The position numbers and the translations under genes are program-made. Below the pieces are notes generated by a model. That model saw only the letters and a program-made list of their open reading frames with translations, was not told the DNA's origin and made no database searches. From Sphingobacterium sp. ML3W (GTDB taxonomy: Bacteria; Bacteroidota; Bacteroidia; Sphingobacteriales; Sphingobacteriaceae), in the NCBI RefSeq assembly GCF_000747525.1, contig NZ_CP009278.1, positions 2,542,001 through 2,606,000 on the forward strand: a stretch of 64,000 bases of DNA, given 5' to 3'. This document shows, one piece after another, positions 54,056 to 61,712 of this stretch (position 1 is its first letter; every line of letters starts with the position of its first letter).

Positions 54056-54516
54056 TCAAAAATAAGTTAGGTTATAAAATTTATAATAGCACTATTATGT
54101 AGAGTTAAAAAAATCATAATTAATTGTTCACTTTCAAACATCTCCATGTTTGCTAAATCCGCGTCAGATAAATTTATGAAATTAATTTTTATAATTTGCG
54201 ATTAAAGTATAAAAATATATATTCATTTGTGGCAACTAAAGCTGTAAATAATGAAATAGCTTGTTCAATTTTAGATTATAACGCTATCAAGACCTTTCTG
54301 ATCAAGCTGTGTGTGAAATAATATTGCGGACAATTGCATTTTTGTAAGCTTTTTCTATGTATTTCAACTATTTTATTTTAACAAAAATAATTTATTGCAG
54401 ATAAGTAGAAACCCTTTCTTCCATAGTAATTTGATGTTAATTTCTAGATTTTGCAACGTTTCCGTCCTAGGAAGTACATATTTGAATGACAATTAGCTGT
54501 TGCTACTTTTGTTTTT
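54056..54516. other. Intergenic stretch, IS66 promoter at right end
   Basis: 461 bp without a coding frame. Very AT-rich. The only clear element is the promoter at 54481-54511. Confidence 0.4.
54481..54511 (+). promoter_or_regulatory. Bacteroidota-type promoter, IS66 tnpA
   Basis: TTTG (54481-54484), 19 bp, then TACTTTTG (54504-54511): an exact match to the TTTG-N19-TAnnTTTG consensus. The ATG at 54517 is only 5 bp after the -7 box, so the transcript would be nearly leaderless. Confidence 0.65.
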
Positions 54517-54800
54517 ATGAATACAGCACAAGAAAAACGGAGTCAGATGCTCTCCTTAGTTGAGAAGTGGCGTGGCAGTGGTAAGACACAGCAAGAGTTT
54601 TGTTCTTTTCACGGTATCAAGATTATCACTTTATCTTATTGGATTGGCGTCAGCAAAGAAGAAAAAAGCTCGTCAGGTTTTATTAAGGTCCTGCCAATAA
54701 ACAATACGATTCAAAAGATCGATTGATCTATCCCAACGGGGTAAAAGTTAATGGTGGCGTCGATCTAGCCTTGGTATCCAAACTTATCCAGCTTTATTAA
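54517..54800 (+). pseudogene. IS66 accessory protein TnpA, frameshifted
   Basis: MNTAQEKRSQMLSLVEKWRG then SGKTQQEFCSFHGIKIITLS and YWIG are the start of IS66-type TnpA. The frame ends at TGA 54724-54726; shifted by one base it continues IYPNGVKVNGGVDLALVSKL and IQLY, the normal TnpA C-terminus, to TAA at 54800. TnpB and TnpC are absent, so only this 5' part of an IS66-type element remains. Confidence 0.75.
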
Positions 54801-55020
54801 GTGTGGAAAAGGGAAGTCTTCAGAATAGGTAAGTCAAATCTATTGGCGTCCTCATAACTCCTTCAGAAGTAGGAACAATATGGGTATAATATAAGATAAC
54901 AATCCAGCACTTGCTTTTTTACCTAAAACTCGTATATTAGGATTATAAATTTACTAAGCAATTTGTTGAACATAATAGGCAAATCGCTTTGTATCCAATG
55001 AAACCTAAATATCAAACAAG

Positions 55021-55048
55021 AAATAAGATCAATTTATTGATCTTATTT
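55021..55048 (+). promoter_or_regulatory. Hairpin directly ahead of a small gene
   Basis: A 12-bp perfect stem AAATAAGATCAA/TTGATCTTATTT with TTTA loop, ending 8 bp before the ATG at 55057. It could be a terminator of upstream sequence or a leader that controls translation. Confidence 0.5.
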
Positions 55049-55056
55049 TAAGACAG

Positions 55057-55185
55057 ATGGAATTTAAGAAGATTTTAATGTTGTACGTCAAGAATAGAAG
55101 ATTCATTTTGACTGCAATTACCTCCATATTTATCGTGTATAAAATTGGGTATTACTGTGGGGGTCATGTCTTTAAATTGCTGTAA
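55057..55185 (+). CDS. Tiny single-helix membrane peptide 1
   Basis: A 42-residue frame: a basic start (MEFKKILMLYVKNRRF), then a hydrophobic helix ILTAITSIFIVYKIGYYCGG and HVFKLL. It shares the pattern F-x-V-Y-x-I-G-x-x-x-G-x-x-x-x-x-F with the peptide encoded 42 bp downstream. Too short for the usual gene callers. A hairpin stands just before its ATG. Membrane-active peptide, regulator or bacteriocin-like product are possibilities. Confidence 0.5.
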   Translation: MEFKKILMLYVKNRRFILTAITSIFIVYKIGYYCGGHVFKLL

Positions 55186-55226
55186 TTATAGGTTGACAAT
55201 ATTAATTAATTTTATTAACAAAGAAT

Positions 55227-55370
55227 ATGTTAGAAAAATTAAAAAAAAGAAACGATATAAACAGTTTTATAAATTATTTTTTGAAACTTGGTTTATTTGC
55301 AATCGGAGGATTTGTTTTATACGAAATTGGAAAGTCCCTAGGTCAGATTTTAAAACATGTTTTCCATTAA
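55227..55370 (+). CDS. Tiny single-helix membrane peptide 2
   Basis: A 47-residue frame: charged start MLEKLKKRNDINSFINYFLK, helix LGLFAIGGFVLYEIGKSLGQ, and ILKHVFH. The FVLYEIGKSLG segment parallels FIVYKIGYYCG of the preceding peptide at the same distance from the C-terminus, so the two look like paralogues. Short proteins ending in YxIGxxxGxxxxxxxH occur widely in this phylum to my recollection, without known function. A longer overlapping frame at 55145-55417 has no such features and is not supported. Confidence 0.5.
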   Translation: MLEKLKKRNDINSFINYFLKLGLFAIGGFVLYEIGKSLGQILKHVFH

Positions 55371-55610
55371 AATTAGGTTCAATTTTATATATATACGCTA
55401 GTGTTCAATCGACATGAAATGAGCTAGATATAGGTAATATACGAAGTCATCTTTTTGGGCTAGCTCTTGTTCATAATAATTTTAAGGCTTGGTTTTATCT
55501 AAATGGTTTATATCGTTTCTGAAGGTGTTGCGTAGGGCCGTGACCTTTTTTAGCGATTAAAAACAAATATTTGGTTGACATATTTCTATATGCACACAGT
55601 TATCTAAAAT

Positions 55611-56045
55611 TTAAGATTGATAATTTTGTCTGCAATGTTCCATATTACCGAAGACTTCCATAGTCTCAATTTCTATTTCATGCAACGTCTGTGCAATAGT
55701 TTCCTTATCCGCTCCAATATTTTTTAACTTAAATATTTTCGGTGTATAACTTTGATATTCGTCACTTGATGCAATATCGTTAACTCCAATTGGGTCCCAG
55801 TGGTTCCATAATATTAGGTCGATTGCTTCATTAAGATTAGTAGGTTCTTCATTTTTAAGAAGCTTATAAAAGTCTGTGAAAAGTGGTTCTATGCAAGTCT
55901 GGTCGATTTGAAAACTGAATTTTAAGCAATGCTCTTCATGCGAACCACCAACTTGTCCATATGCAATTACCTGTCCGTGAGGCATCATTTGGAAATTTAC
56001 ACTTGCGTCACTGTCGTTGTCCCCAAGTATTGTGTTGCAAGACAT
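55611..56045 (-). CDS. Uncharacterised protein with WDPIG motif
   Basis: A 144-residue protein from the ATG at 56045; the open frame continues upstream for 35 more codons (SYLRIALQFSEKT just before the ATG looks native). It has ASVNFQMMPHGQVIAYGQVG and the conserved end LILWNHWDPIGVNDIASSDE. The W-DPIGV block occurs in small proteins often found beside polymorphic toxins (immunity-like), but no toxin is adjacent here. The N-terminal junction lies next to relaxase remnant DNA, so the gene could be truncated. Confidence 0.6.
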   Translation of the reverse strand: MSCNTILGDNDSDASVNFQMMPHGQVIAYGQVGGSHEEHCLKFSFQIDQTCIEPLFTDFYKLLKNEEPTNLNEAIDLILWNHWDPIGVNDIASSDEYQSYTPKIFKLKNIGADKETIAQTLHEIEIETMEVFGNMEHCRQNYQS

Positions 56046-56088
56046 TGTTTTTTCAGAAAACTGTAAAGCTATACGCAGATAAGACCCT

Positions 56089-56437
56089 ATTGCTTCGGGA
56101 ACCACAAACGATGAACAGGCTTTTAATAAGCAGTTAAGGGAACAAGGCATTAACTGCCAACACCTTTAATGATTATTGGAACAATAATATCAAACCAGAT
56201 ATTAAAGAGTCAGTTGAATTACAACCGAAAATATCTACATCAAATGATGCAGATATTCCTGCGGAAGAACCACATTATTTGTTCGAGTTCCTGAATACTT
56301 CTGAAAAACACGAAGACGGTTTGATTGAAGTATTGGTCGGTTTACTACCCGAAGCACAGGTAGAAGATTATGAAGAATAGGATTTTGCCAATAATATGGA
56401 AAAGAAAAGACATAGGAAAAAAGGCAGGCAAAAATGA
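56089..56437 (+). pseudogene. Relaxase (MobB-like) C-terminal remnant
   Basis: IASGTTNDEQAFNKQLREQG and INCQ end in a stop at about 56167; one base out of phase the sequence continues ANTFNDYWNNNIKPDIKESV ... LIEVLVGLLPEAQVEDYEE, then TAG (56378-56380, likely from CAG) and DFANNMEKKRHRKKGRQK to TGA 56437. This is the tail of a Bacteroidota relaxase from a conjugative or mobilisable element. One frameshift and one nonsense mutation. Confidence 0.65.
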
Positions 56438-56538
56438 CAATGAATAATAATATCAAACTGTTACCTAAATGTCATTCATTTAAAGTTTAAGCACACCACA
56501 GATTTTAAAATCATTGGTGTGCTTCGTGCGGTAACAAT

Positions 56539-56712
56539 TTACTGTGGTATTTCCTCTACTAATATTTTACTTTCTGCTTTGTCGTAGTAAGTGCAGGTCA
56601 TTTTATCAAGGCATACGAACCATTTTTCAATACCTGTTTCAGCACATTGGTTACAAAACGTAAAATAGTCTGTTTCTCCCTGTTGATGGATTTTCAGATA
56701 ATGGCTGAATGT
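56539..56712 (-). pseudogene. DUF1398 family remnant
   Basis: The minus-strand frame ends at 56539 and reads ETFSHYLKIHQQGETDYFTF then CNQCAETGIEKWFVCLDKMT and CTYYDKAESKILVEEIPQ, the typical end of DUF1398 (YbcV-like) proteins. The N-terminal half is missing; at 56709 it abuts a transposase fragment on the other strand. Confidence 0.7.
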
Positions 56713-57023
56713 TTCTTTATTACTATCAGGCTAAGAACTGCGTAGGTTGTCCGCTGAACGGTGCTTGTCATAAATCCAAGGGTAATCGGATAGTCCAAGT
56801 GAATGAAAGGCTGGAAAAACACAAGGACATGGTGTTCCATTTACTCAATAGTGACATTGGGATAGAAAAACGAAAGAAGCGGTGTCACGATGTAGCAACA
56901 GTCTTTGGAAATATCAAACAGAACCACGGGTTCCGCCGCTTTATGCTTCGGTGCAAGGAAAAAGTTGCTATAGAATGGGGATTGTTGGCAATTGCACAAA
57001 ACATAAGGAAAAAAGCAGCTTAA
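56709..57023 (+). pseudogene. IS1182-type transposase C-terminal remnant
   Basis: From YYQAKNCVGCPLNGACHKSK to GNRIVQVNERLEKHKDMVFH, RCHDVATVFGNIKQNHGFRR and WGLLAIAQNIRKKAA: the C-terminal DDE_Tnp_1_6 part of an IS1182/IS5-like transposase with its CxxCPxxxxC cluster. The first residues come from the neighbouring DUF1398 sequence. The catalytic N-terminal part is absent. Confidence 0.75.
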
Positions 57024-57120
57024 AAAGCTGTTTTTTTCTTATTTCCTAAAAATAGAAGCTAAATTGACGAGATATCTCACACGGTTGCCAAAACCTAATA
57101 GATTAAGGTATAAACAAAAA

Positions 57121-57153
57121 AGGCTGTCTCTATGATTACGAGACAGCCTCTTT
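57121..57153. terminator. Bidirectional terminator
   Basis: Arms AGGCTGTCTC (57121-57130) and GAGACAGCCT (57140-57149) with a 9-base loop; A-run before and CTTTT after. It ends the minus-strand MFS gene and possibly the transposase remnant. Confidence 0.75.
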
Positions 57154-57174
57154 TGGGGATTCATATTAAAAAAA

Positions 57175-58341
57175 TTATTTACGGAAGCTATATAGAATTG
57201 CAATTAATATCATTAATGTAGCTGAAAATAAAAATGCGGCTTCGAGGTTAAATTGATGAGCAATTAATCCTAAGATTGCAGGCCCCATGAGTTGTCCCGC
57301 ATAGCCCATTGTGGTTATTGCAGGAATACTAACGGAAGTGGTCACGGACTTTATTCTACTTGCATCACTAAAGAATATCGGAACAAGATTTGCAGAACCA
57401 ATTCCCAATAATAAAAATCCAAAAAGAACTAAAGGAATCCAGCTTGAATATGTGGCAATGATTAAACCTAACGATGCTATTAGGCTTCCAGCAATGACAA
57501 TTGTTCTCCCGTTAAGTTTTTCGACTAAACGATCTCCCATTAACCGCATGCTTGCCATTGCAATAGAGAATGTCGCATATCCTGCGCCGGTAAATGCCAA
57601 ATCAATACCTTTGAGATCTTTTAAAAATACGGCACTCCAATCGAGCATCGCACCTTCAGAAAGAAAGCTGGCAAAACAGAGTAGGCCCAAAAATAATACT
57701 GCTTTATGAAAGAACATTTTTTTAAAACCTTGCTTATGATTTTGCTCAGAGTCATGCATCGTTTGTGATTTTTTTTCTGTGGTGAGATCAAGCAAATTTC
57801 TAAATTGACCGAGCACGATTAAACAAAGCAACAGTGAGATTGAAATTGCGGCTATTTGAGGAACTAATCCTATTTTAATTAAAAATCCCAAACCAAGAGA
57901 TCCGAACAGTCCTCCTAAACTGAACAGACCGTGCAGAGAAGACATAATTGGACGTTGATACTTGTTTTGAACAAGTATACCATGAGAATTCATCGCAACA
58001 TCGATGGTCCCAATACTCGCTCCAAAAATAAATATGCACAATGCCATAAGTGAAACAGATGAAATGACCAGTAAGAGAGGAAGTGTGATCGCAATGATTG
58101 CGGTTGAACAAAGAATCAAGATTCGATTGCCAAAGTGTTTTGACAAAAGGCCAGTAATAGGCATCATAATGACAGCACCTAAACCCAGAAATAGTAGTAA
58201 TATTCCAAGTTCGGCATCATTAATTTGCAATCTTTCCTTTACATAAGGCACCATCGGTGCCCAGCTTGATATTGCTAATCCACATACCAAAAAAATGAAT
58301 TGTGTTGCTTTTTTTGCGTTTTTTGTTTGTGTGTCTATCAT
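57175..58341 (-). CDS. MFS transporter, YbjJ/fucose-permease-like
   Basis: A 388-residue, 12-helix major facilitator of the FucP/YbjJ branch. Typical motifs: ISSWAPMVPYVKERLQINDA after helix 1, GLLSKHFGNRIL as loop 2-3, and IDVAMNSHGILVQNKYQRPI in the loop 4-5 region. Inner-membrane importer or exporter of sugars or a similar compound. It diverges from a VOC-family gene, and the shared 101-bp gap contains a four-half-site operator. Confidence 0.88.
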   Translation of the reverse strand: MIDTQTKNAKKATQFIFLVCGLAISSWAPMVPYVKERLQINDAELGILLLFLGLGAVIMMPITGLLSKHFGNRILILCSTAIIAITLPLLLVISSVSLMALCIFIFGASIGTIDVAMNSHGILVQNKYQRPIMSSLHGLFSLGGLFGSLGLGFLIKIGLVPQIAAISISLLLCLIVLGQFRNLLDLTTEKKSQTMHDSEQNHKQGFKKMFFHKAVLFLGLLCFASFLSEGAMLDWSAVFLKDLKGIDLAFTGAGYATFSIAMASMRLMGDRLVEKLNGRTIVIAGSLIASLGLIIATYSSWIPLVLFGFLLLGIGSANLVPIFFSDASRIKSVTTSVSIPAITTMGYAGQLMGPAILGLIAHQFNLEAAFLFSATLMILIAILYSFRK

Positions 58342-58380
58342 TTGTTTCTTTTAAAAATGTTTTAGTAGCTTAAATTATTT

Positions 58381-58420
58381 GCAAATGTATGCAAATATAT
58401 ATTAATTTGCATACATTTGC
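58381..58420. promoter_or_regulatory. Four-half-site palindromic operator
   Basis: GCAAATGTATGCAAAT (58381-58396) and its exact reverse complement (58405-58420) flank an 8-base AT spacer. Each arm itself is a 10-bp-spaced direct repeat of GCAAAT, so four half-sites face one another. It sits in the divergent promoter gap of the MFS and VOC genes and is a strong candidate repressor site. Confidence 0.7.
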
Positions 58421-58442
58421 ATTTAAATATACTGATATCATA

Positions 58443-58838
58443 ATGGAAATGAAAATTGAACACATTGGAATTTGGGTCGATAATTTAGAAGAAATGCGCA
58501 CATTTTACCAGACTTATTTCAATTTAGAATGCGGCGAGAAGTATATGAATATCAAGAATGGATTTTCATCTTATTTTCTCAATTTCGGAACTGGTCATAC
58601 CCGTCTAGAACTTATGAATAGGCCCGATATTGTCAATGGAACAGTAAAAAGAGGTTTTAGTAAAGGGATGGCACATTTTGCTATTTCAATAGGAGGTATT
58701 GAGGCTGTTAATCTCCTGACAGAGAAATTACGAAAAGATGGTTTTACTATTGCCAGCGAGCCTCGTACTACTGGAGATGGATATTACGAGAGTGTTGTGT
58801 TGGATCCTGAAGGAAATTATATAGAAATTTTCGCGTAA
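58443..58838 (+). CDS. VOC (glyoxalase/dioxygenase fold) protein
   Basis: A 131-residue vicinal-oxygen-chelate protein. The two beta-alpha-beta units start KIEHIGIWVDNLEEMRTFYQ (metal ligand His near residue 6) and MAHFAISIGGIEAVNLLTEK; RLELMNRP and VVLDPEGNYIEIF supply further conserved positions, including Glu near the end. Such proteins are glyoxalases, epimerases or antibiotic-binding proteins. It is divergent from the MFS gene. The frame extends to 58389; the ATG at 58443 matches the family start. Confidence 0.88.
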   Translation: MEMKIEHIGIWVDNLEEMRTFYQTYFNLECGEKYMNIKNGFSSYFLNFGTGHTRLELMNRPDIVNGTVKRGFSKGMAHFAISIGGIEAVNLLTEKLRKDGFTIASEPRTTGDGYYESVVLDPEGNYIEIFA

Positions 58839-59114
58839 TTGTGATAACTGATACCTATTCACAGATGATAACCTAGAAAAAGTAATGGTTTCCAATAAAC
58901 TTGGATTTGTTGTTATACATTTTAAAGGCACAGCGACATTACAGATGGATATAAAGAAGTTGCGTATTAAAGCATTTAGGTGGATAACGATTATACTTCA
59001 AAAAAGTGTTTGCGATTTTTTGCGAATAAAAAAAATTAATGCATAATATTGTAAATCTGGTTTAGCGTTAATCATGAAATAATGCTAGTCAATAATTTAT
59101 ATCTGTAAATAGCT

Positions 59115-59864
59115 ATGTTAAAAGAAAAACGATTTGAATTTATCTTAGATCAGCTAAAAAGTGAGGAGATGGTTAGCTATGAAATATTAGCTAAAAAGCT
59201 CAATGTATCCGAAGACACGATGAGGAGGGATATTGATCACTTGCATAAAATAGGTCTTTTATCTAAAGTTCGTGGCGGTGCGATCCAACGGGTCAAAAAT
59301 CCACTTACCTTCGAAGATAGAAATAGTTATTTAAAGAAGGAGAAGGATATTATTGCGCTTAAGGCACAACAATTTATAAAAGAGGGGATGACTGTTTTTA
59401 TGGATGGAGGTACCACCATATGTGCCATCGTTAACTACCTGCCAACAGAAATTAATCTCCGTATCGTAACCAGCAATGTTATGCTTATTCCAATTCTTGA
59501 TCATTATCCAAATATTGAATTGATTTTATTGGGCGGCAAATACCATAAACAAACAGCAAGTACTATGGGGCAGACAACCAGCAATGAGGCAAGAAATTAC
59601 ATTGCAGATCTATATTTTATGGGCACATGTGGAGTAGATTGGAAATTTGGCATATCTGCATTTGTTAAAGAAGATGCAGAAGTTAAATTGGCGATGCTCA
59701 CCTCTGCAAAGAAAGTAGTAGCTCTTGCAAATCAGGATCGTTTAGGAGTTACAGAATCTTTTAAGGTATGTGATGTAGAGCAGGTCGATGTACTGATTAC
59801 TAATTTACCAACAGCAGAAAAAAGCTTAGACGAATTCAGGCAACAACCGATAATATTGGTTTAG
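59115..59864 (+). CDS. DeoR/GlpR-type transcriptional regulator
   Basis: A 249-residue DeoR-family repressor. The N-terminal winged HTH reads VSYEILAKKLNVSEDTMRRD followed by HKIGLLSKVRGGA, the DeoR signature. The effector domain (about 75-235) has the sugar-phosphate-binding pattern: MDGGTTICAIVNYL, TSNVMLIPIL, LGGKYHKQTAS and the late DVLITNLP. These repressors sense sugar phosphates. It lies on the same side as the VOC gene and may bind the operator at 58381-58420; no direct evidence. Confidence 0.92.
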   Translation: MLKEKRFEFILDQLKSEEMVSYEILAKKLNVSEDTMRRDIDHLHKIGLLSKVRGGAIQRVKNPLTFEDRNSYLKKEKDIIALKAQQFIKEGMTVFMDGGTTICAIVNYLPTEINLRIVTSNVMLIPILDHYPNIELILLGGKYHKQTASTMGQTTSNEARNYIADLYFMGTCGVDWKFGISAFVKEDAEVKLAMLTSAKKVVALANQDRLGVTESFKVCDVEQVDVLITNLPTAEKSLDEFRQQPIILV

Positions 59865-60002
59865 AATTCTAGAAAATTAACATCACTTGTTTTGGGTTAT
59901 ATACTGTTTTTGCTGGAACAAATATTTATTAAATTTGTTATAGAAATCGTAAAAAAACAAGAAAGACAAATAGGCTTGCAACAAGGAATGCCGCAAGGAC
60001 GT

Positions 60003-60054
60003 TTAAAAAAAACTGCTTAACTGGTACTGCCGATTTTATTTGCAAGTCCAGTGA
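60003..60054 (+). mobile_element. Isolated IS3 right-end scrap
   Basis: AAAAAAACTGCTTAACTGGT to GCAAGTCCAGTGA repeats, with few differences, the OrfB stop and right terminus of the decayed IS3 element at 51555-51603. Only this terminal piece remains. The codons before it read QERQIGLQQGMPQGR, perhaps an Rpn-type tail, but that is too little to annotate. Confidence 0.65.
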
Positions 60055-60364
60055 CGTCCTCCCAATTTCAGGAACATTGTAAAGTAGAAAAATTTGCTAT
60101 TTTGACCTGATTTTCAATAAACATTTCAGGTGTTAAATCCCCTAAACAGCTATGGGGTCTGAAGGTATTATATTCGTCTCTCCAGTCTTCAATTTTCTGC
60201 TTAGCATCCTCCAACGAAAGGAACCAATTGGTGTTTAAGCATTCGTCACGAAAGCTCCCATTGAACGACTCAATATACGCATTATCCGTAGGTTTTCCAG
60301 GTCTTGAAAAGACAAGTTCAACTTTTTGTTCGTAGGCCCACCGATCCATTTCCTTTGAGATAAA

Positions 60365-60411
60365 CTATTCACACGTGTTTGTTTTTATCGGAGTTCATGA
60401 TTGCTTTGCAA
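60365..60411 (-). repeat. 47-bp internal insertion (copy B)
   Basis: Interrupts VDNGSE|FISKEM. Read on the minus strand: TTGCAAAGCAATCATGAACT, then CCGATAAAAACAAACACGTG, TGAATAG. It has an ATTGC-AAA-GCAAT stem and shares CATGA...ATAAAAACA...TGAATA with the insertion at 61002-61049. Confidence 0.62.
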
Positions 60412-60600
60412 TTCAGAGCCATTATCCACTTGAATTTTCTTTGGTTTGGCACCTTTAAACAACCTCAATTCTTCCAGAACTTCTACAACCTGATAGCCTT
60501 TTATACCCTGTCCAACATGGATCGCCATGCATTTACGACTATAATTATCAACTATAGTTAAGCAACGGATTTTCTTCCCGTCAAACAGTGCGTCGGCGAC

Positions 60601-60623
60601 AACCACGAAATAGCAGCGAAGCT
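60601..60623 (-). repeat. 23-bp internal insertion (copy E)
   Basis: Between WSME and VADALF of OrfB. Minus-strand sequence starts with an AGC-TTC-GCT mini-stem. Its exact edges are ambiguous by about 3 bases. Confidence 0.45.
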
Positions 60624-61001
60624 AACTCCATACTCCAGCAGTCATGTAAATTGGAAAATGAAGGTCTTTCAGAACGATGAGAGGCTGCTCTGCAGTGTCT
60701 CGGGCGTTTACTCCTTAAGTTCAGACCTTCTTCTTTATAGAATCGATAGACACGTTTGTGATTATCTGACCAGCCTTCGCGGCGTAGAAGAATATAGACA
60801 CGCCAAAGCCCATAACGTACCCGTGTTTCGGCAATATTACGTATCCTTAAGCGTAATGGAAGATCTTCACGGCGGTGCGCCTTATAGTACCAAACAGAAG
60901 TACTTAGTAGTGATACCTCGCATGCTTTCCGTAATGAAACCCGATAGTCCGCAACTAATCCCCTCACTATTTTTCTTCGTTGAGAAGGTCTCAATACTTT
61001 T

Positions 61002-61049
61002 ATTCATTATTGTATGTTTTTATTGGTACTCATGAGACGCTATGCTTAG
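61002..61049 (-). repeat. 48-bp insertion at the OrfA/OrfB junction (copy F)
   Basis: Splits an A-run that would serve as the slippery site (TTAAAAAAA | AAAAGTATTGAGACC). Minus-strand sequence contains CATGAGTACCAATAAAAACA and ends in TGAAT; about 25 of 34 bases match copy B. OrfA stops inside it at 61020. Confidence 0.55.
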
Positions 61050-61341
61050 TTTTTTTAATACATCCTGCAACATCTGTTTATCCAAACTCAGATCGGCAAC
61101 AAGCTTCTTCAGCTGAGCATTTTCTTCTTCAAGCTGACGAAGCTTTCGAAGTTCGGAGATACCCAGACCTCCGTATTTTTTCTTCCAATTGTAGAATGTC
61201 GCCTCGCTGATACCCATCTTGCGGCAGACTTCCTCCACCCGGGTGCCTGTCTCGGATTGCTTGATCGCAAAGGCGATCTGAGCTTCGGTAAACCGATCGA
61301 AGGGAGCTCATGCGAAGCATAACTTACTTCGATCTTTTCAT
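61020..61341 (-). pseudogene. IS3 OrfA, broken near its start
   Basis: A good ribosome-binding site AGGAGG precedes ATG 61339-61341 and MKRSK; then a 34-bp insertion with an in-frame TAA follows. The normal frame resumes FTEAQIAFAIKQSETGTRVE and EVCRKMGISEATFYNWKKKY, with the leucine-rich helix LEEENAQLKKLVADLSLDKQ. Its 3' end is replaced by copy F of the short insertions. Confidence 0.78.
61293..61326 (-). repeat. 34-bp insertion after OrfA codon 5 (copy D)
   Basis: Lies between MKRSK and FTEAQ. Minus strand: starts with TAA, contains an ATGC-TTC-GCAT stem and ATGAGCTCC (cf. ATGAACTCC in copy B). The whole insertion together with the preceding codons forms GATCGAAG...CTTCGATC inverted ends. 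Confidence 0.5.
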
Positions 61342-61422
61342 CGTTTTTCCTCCTATTGAAAATTAGTAATTCAATCCCGAATTCTCTACTTTTAAATGCT
61401 CCAGTTTTTTGGGAGGAGGTCA

Positions 61423-61712
61423 CTACCTTTAGTGATTATAATTCAGCTACGGTAGAAAGTGAAATAAGTGTTGGCAGACCAGTTCTTTTGAGTGGTAAAA
61501 ATAATTCATCAGGTCACGCTTGGGTTGCTGATGGATATCAAACGGATAAAATTTTTTCTAGTAATTGTAATAATTCGTGGACTTATTTATATTTTCACAT
61601 GAATTGGGGTTGGAACGGTTATTTAGATGGATATTATTCATTTGATAATTGGACTGCTGGTAGCTCTAGTTATAATGATAATAAAAAAATGACATATAAT
61701 ATTAAGCCATGA
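61423..61712 (+). pseudogene. C10 (streptopain-like) cysteine protease remnant
   Basis: The 3' part of a C10 protease: ISVGRPVLLSGKNNSSGHAW followed by VADGY carries the catalytic His, and NWGWNGYLDGYYSFDNW the conserved Trp/Asn region. The half with the catalytic Cys has been removed by the IS3 element; codons before 61423 are IS sequence. Its stop overlaps the following lipoprotein start (ATGA). Confidence 0.78.

Larger units (their letters stand above)
60068..60994 (-). pseudogene. IS3 OrfB, split by two insertions
   Basis: Three blocks, read 5' to 3': MRPSQRRKIVRGLVADYRVS to SNLHDCWSM; VADALFDGKKIRCLTIVDNY to KPKKIQVDNGSE; and KEMDRWAYEQKVELVFSRPG to LGDLTPEMF. Together they are a full rve-type OrfB with Asp in ADALFDG, Asp in VDNGSE and Glu in AYIESFNG. 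The joins coincide with a 23-bp insertion near 60601-60623 and a 47-bp insertion at 60365-60411; both lie within motifs that are uninterrupted in other IS3 transposases. Confidence 0.82.
60052..61422 (-). mobile_element. IS3-family element with decayed transposase genes
   Basis: About 1.37 kb. The left end TGACGTCCTCCCAATTT and the right end, reverse-complemented, TGACCTCCTCCCAAAAA match at 14 of the first 15 positions, defining terminal repeats. Both OrfA and OrfB are present on the minus strand but broken by insertions. The element sits inside a C10 protease gene and next to the scrap of the other IS. Confidence 0.78.

Noticed and set aside
55145..55417. 90-codon open frame
   Set aside because: It overlaps both tiny membrane-peptide frames out of phase, is rich in Lys/Cys/Arg without pattern, and has no start context.
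61356..61422. ATG at 61356 as native start of the C10 protease
   Set aside because: The first 22 codons lie inside the IS terminal region; the protease sequence begins only after the IS end.
61109..61423. Frames opposite or alongside OrfA with apparent starts
   Set aside because: They are out-of-phase shadows of OrfA and of the 34-bp insertion, with no independent motif.
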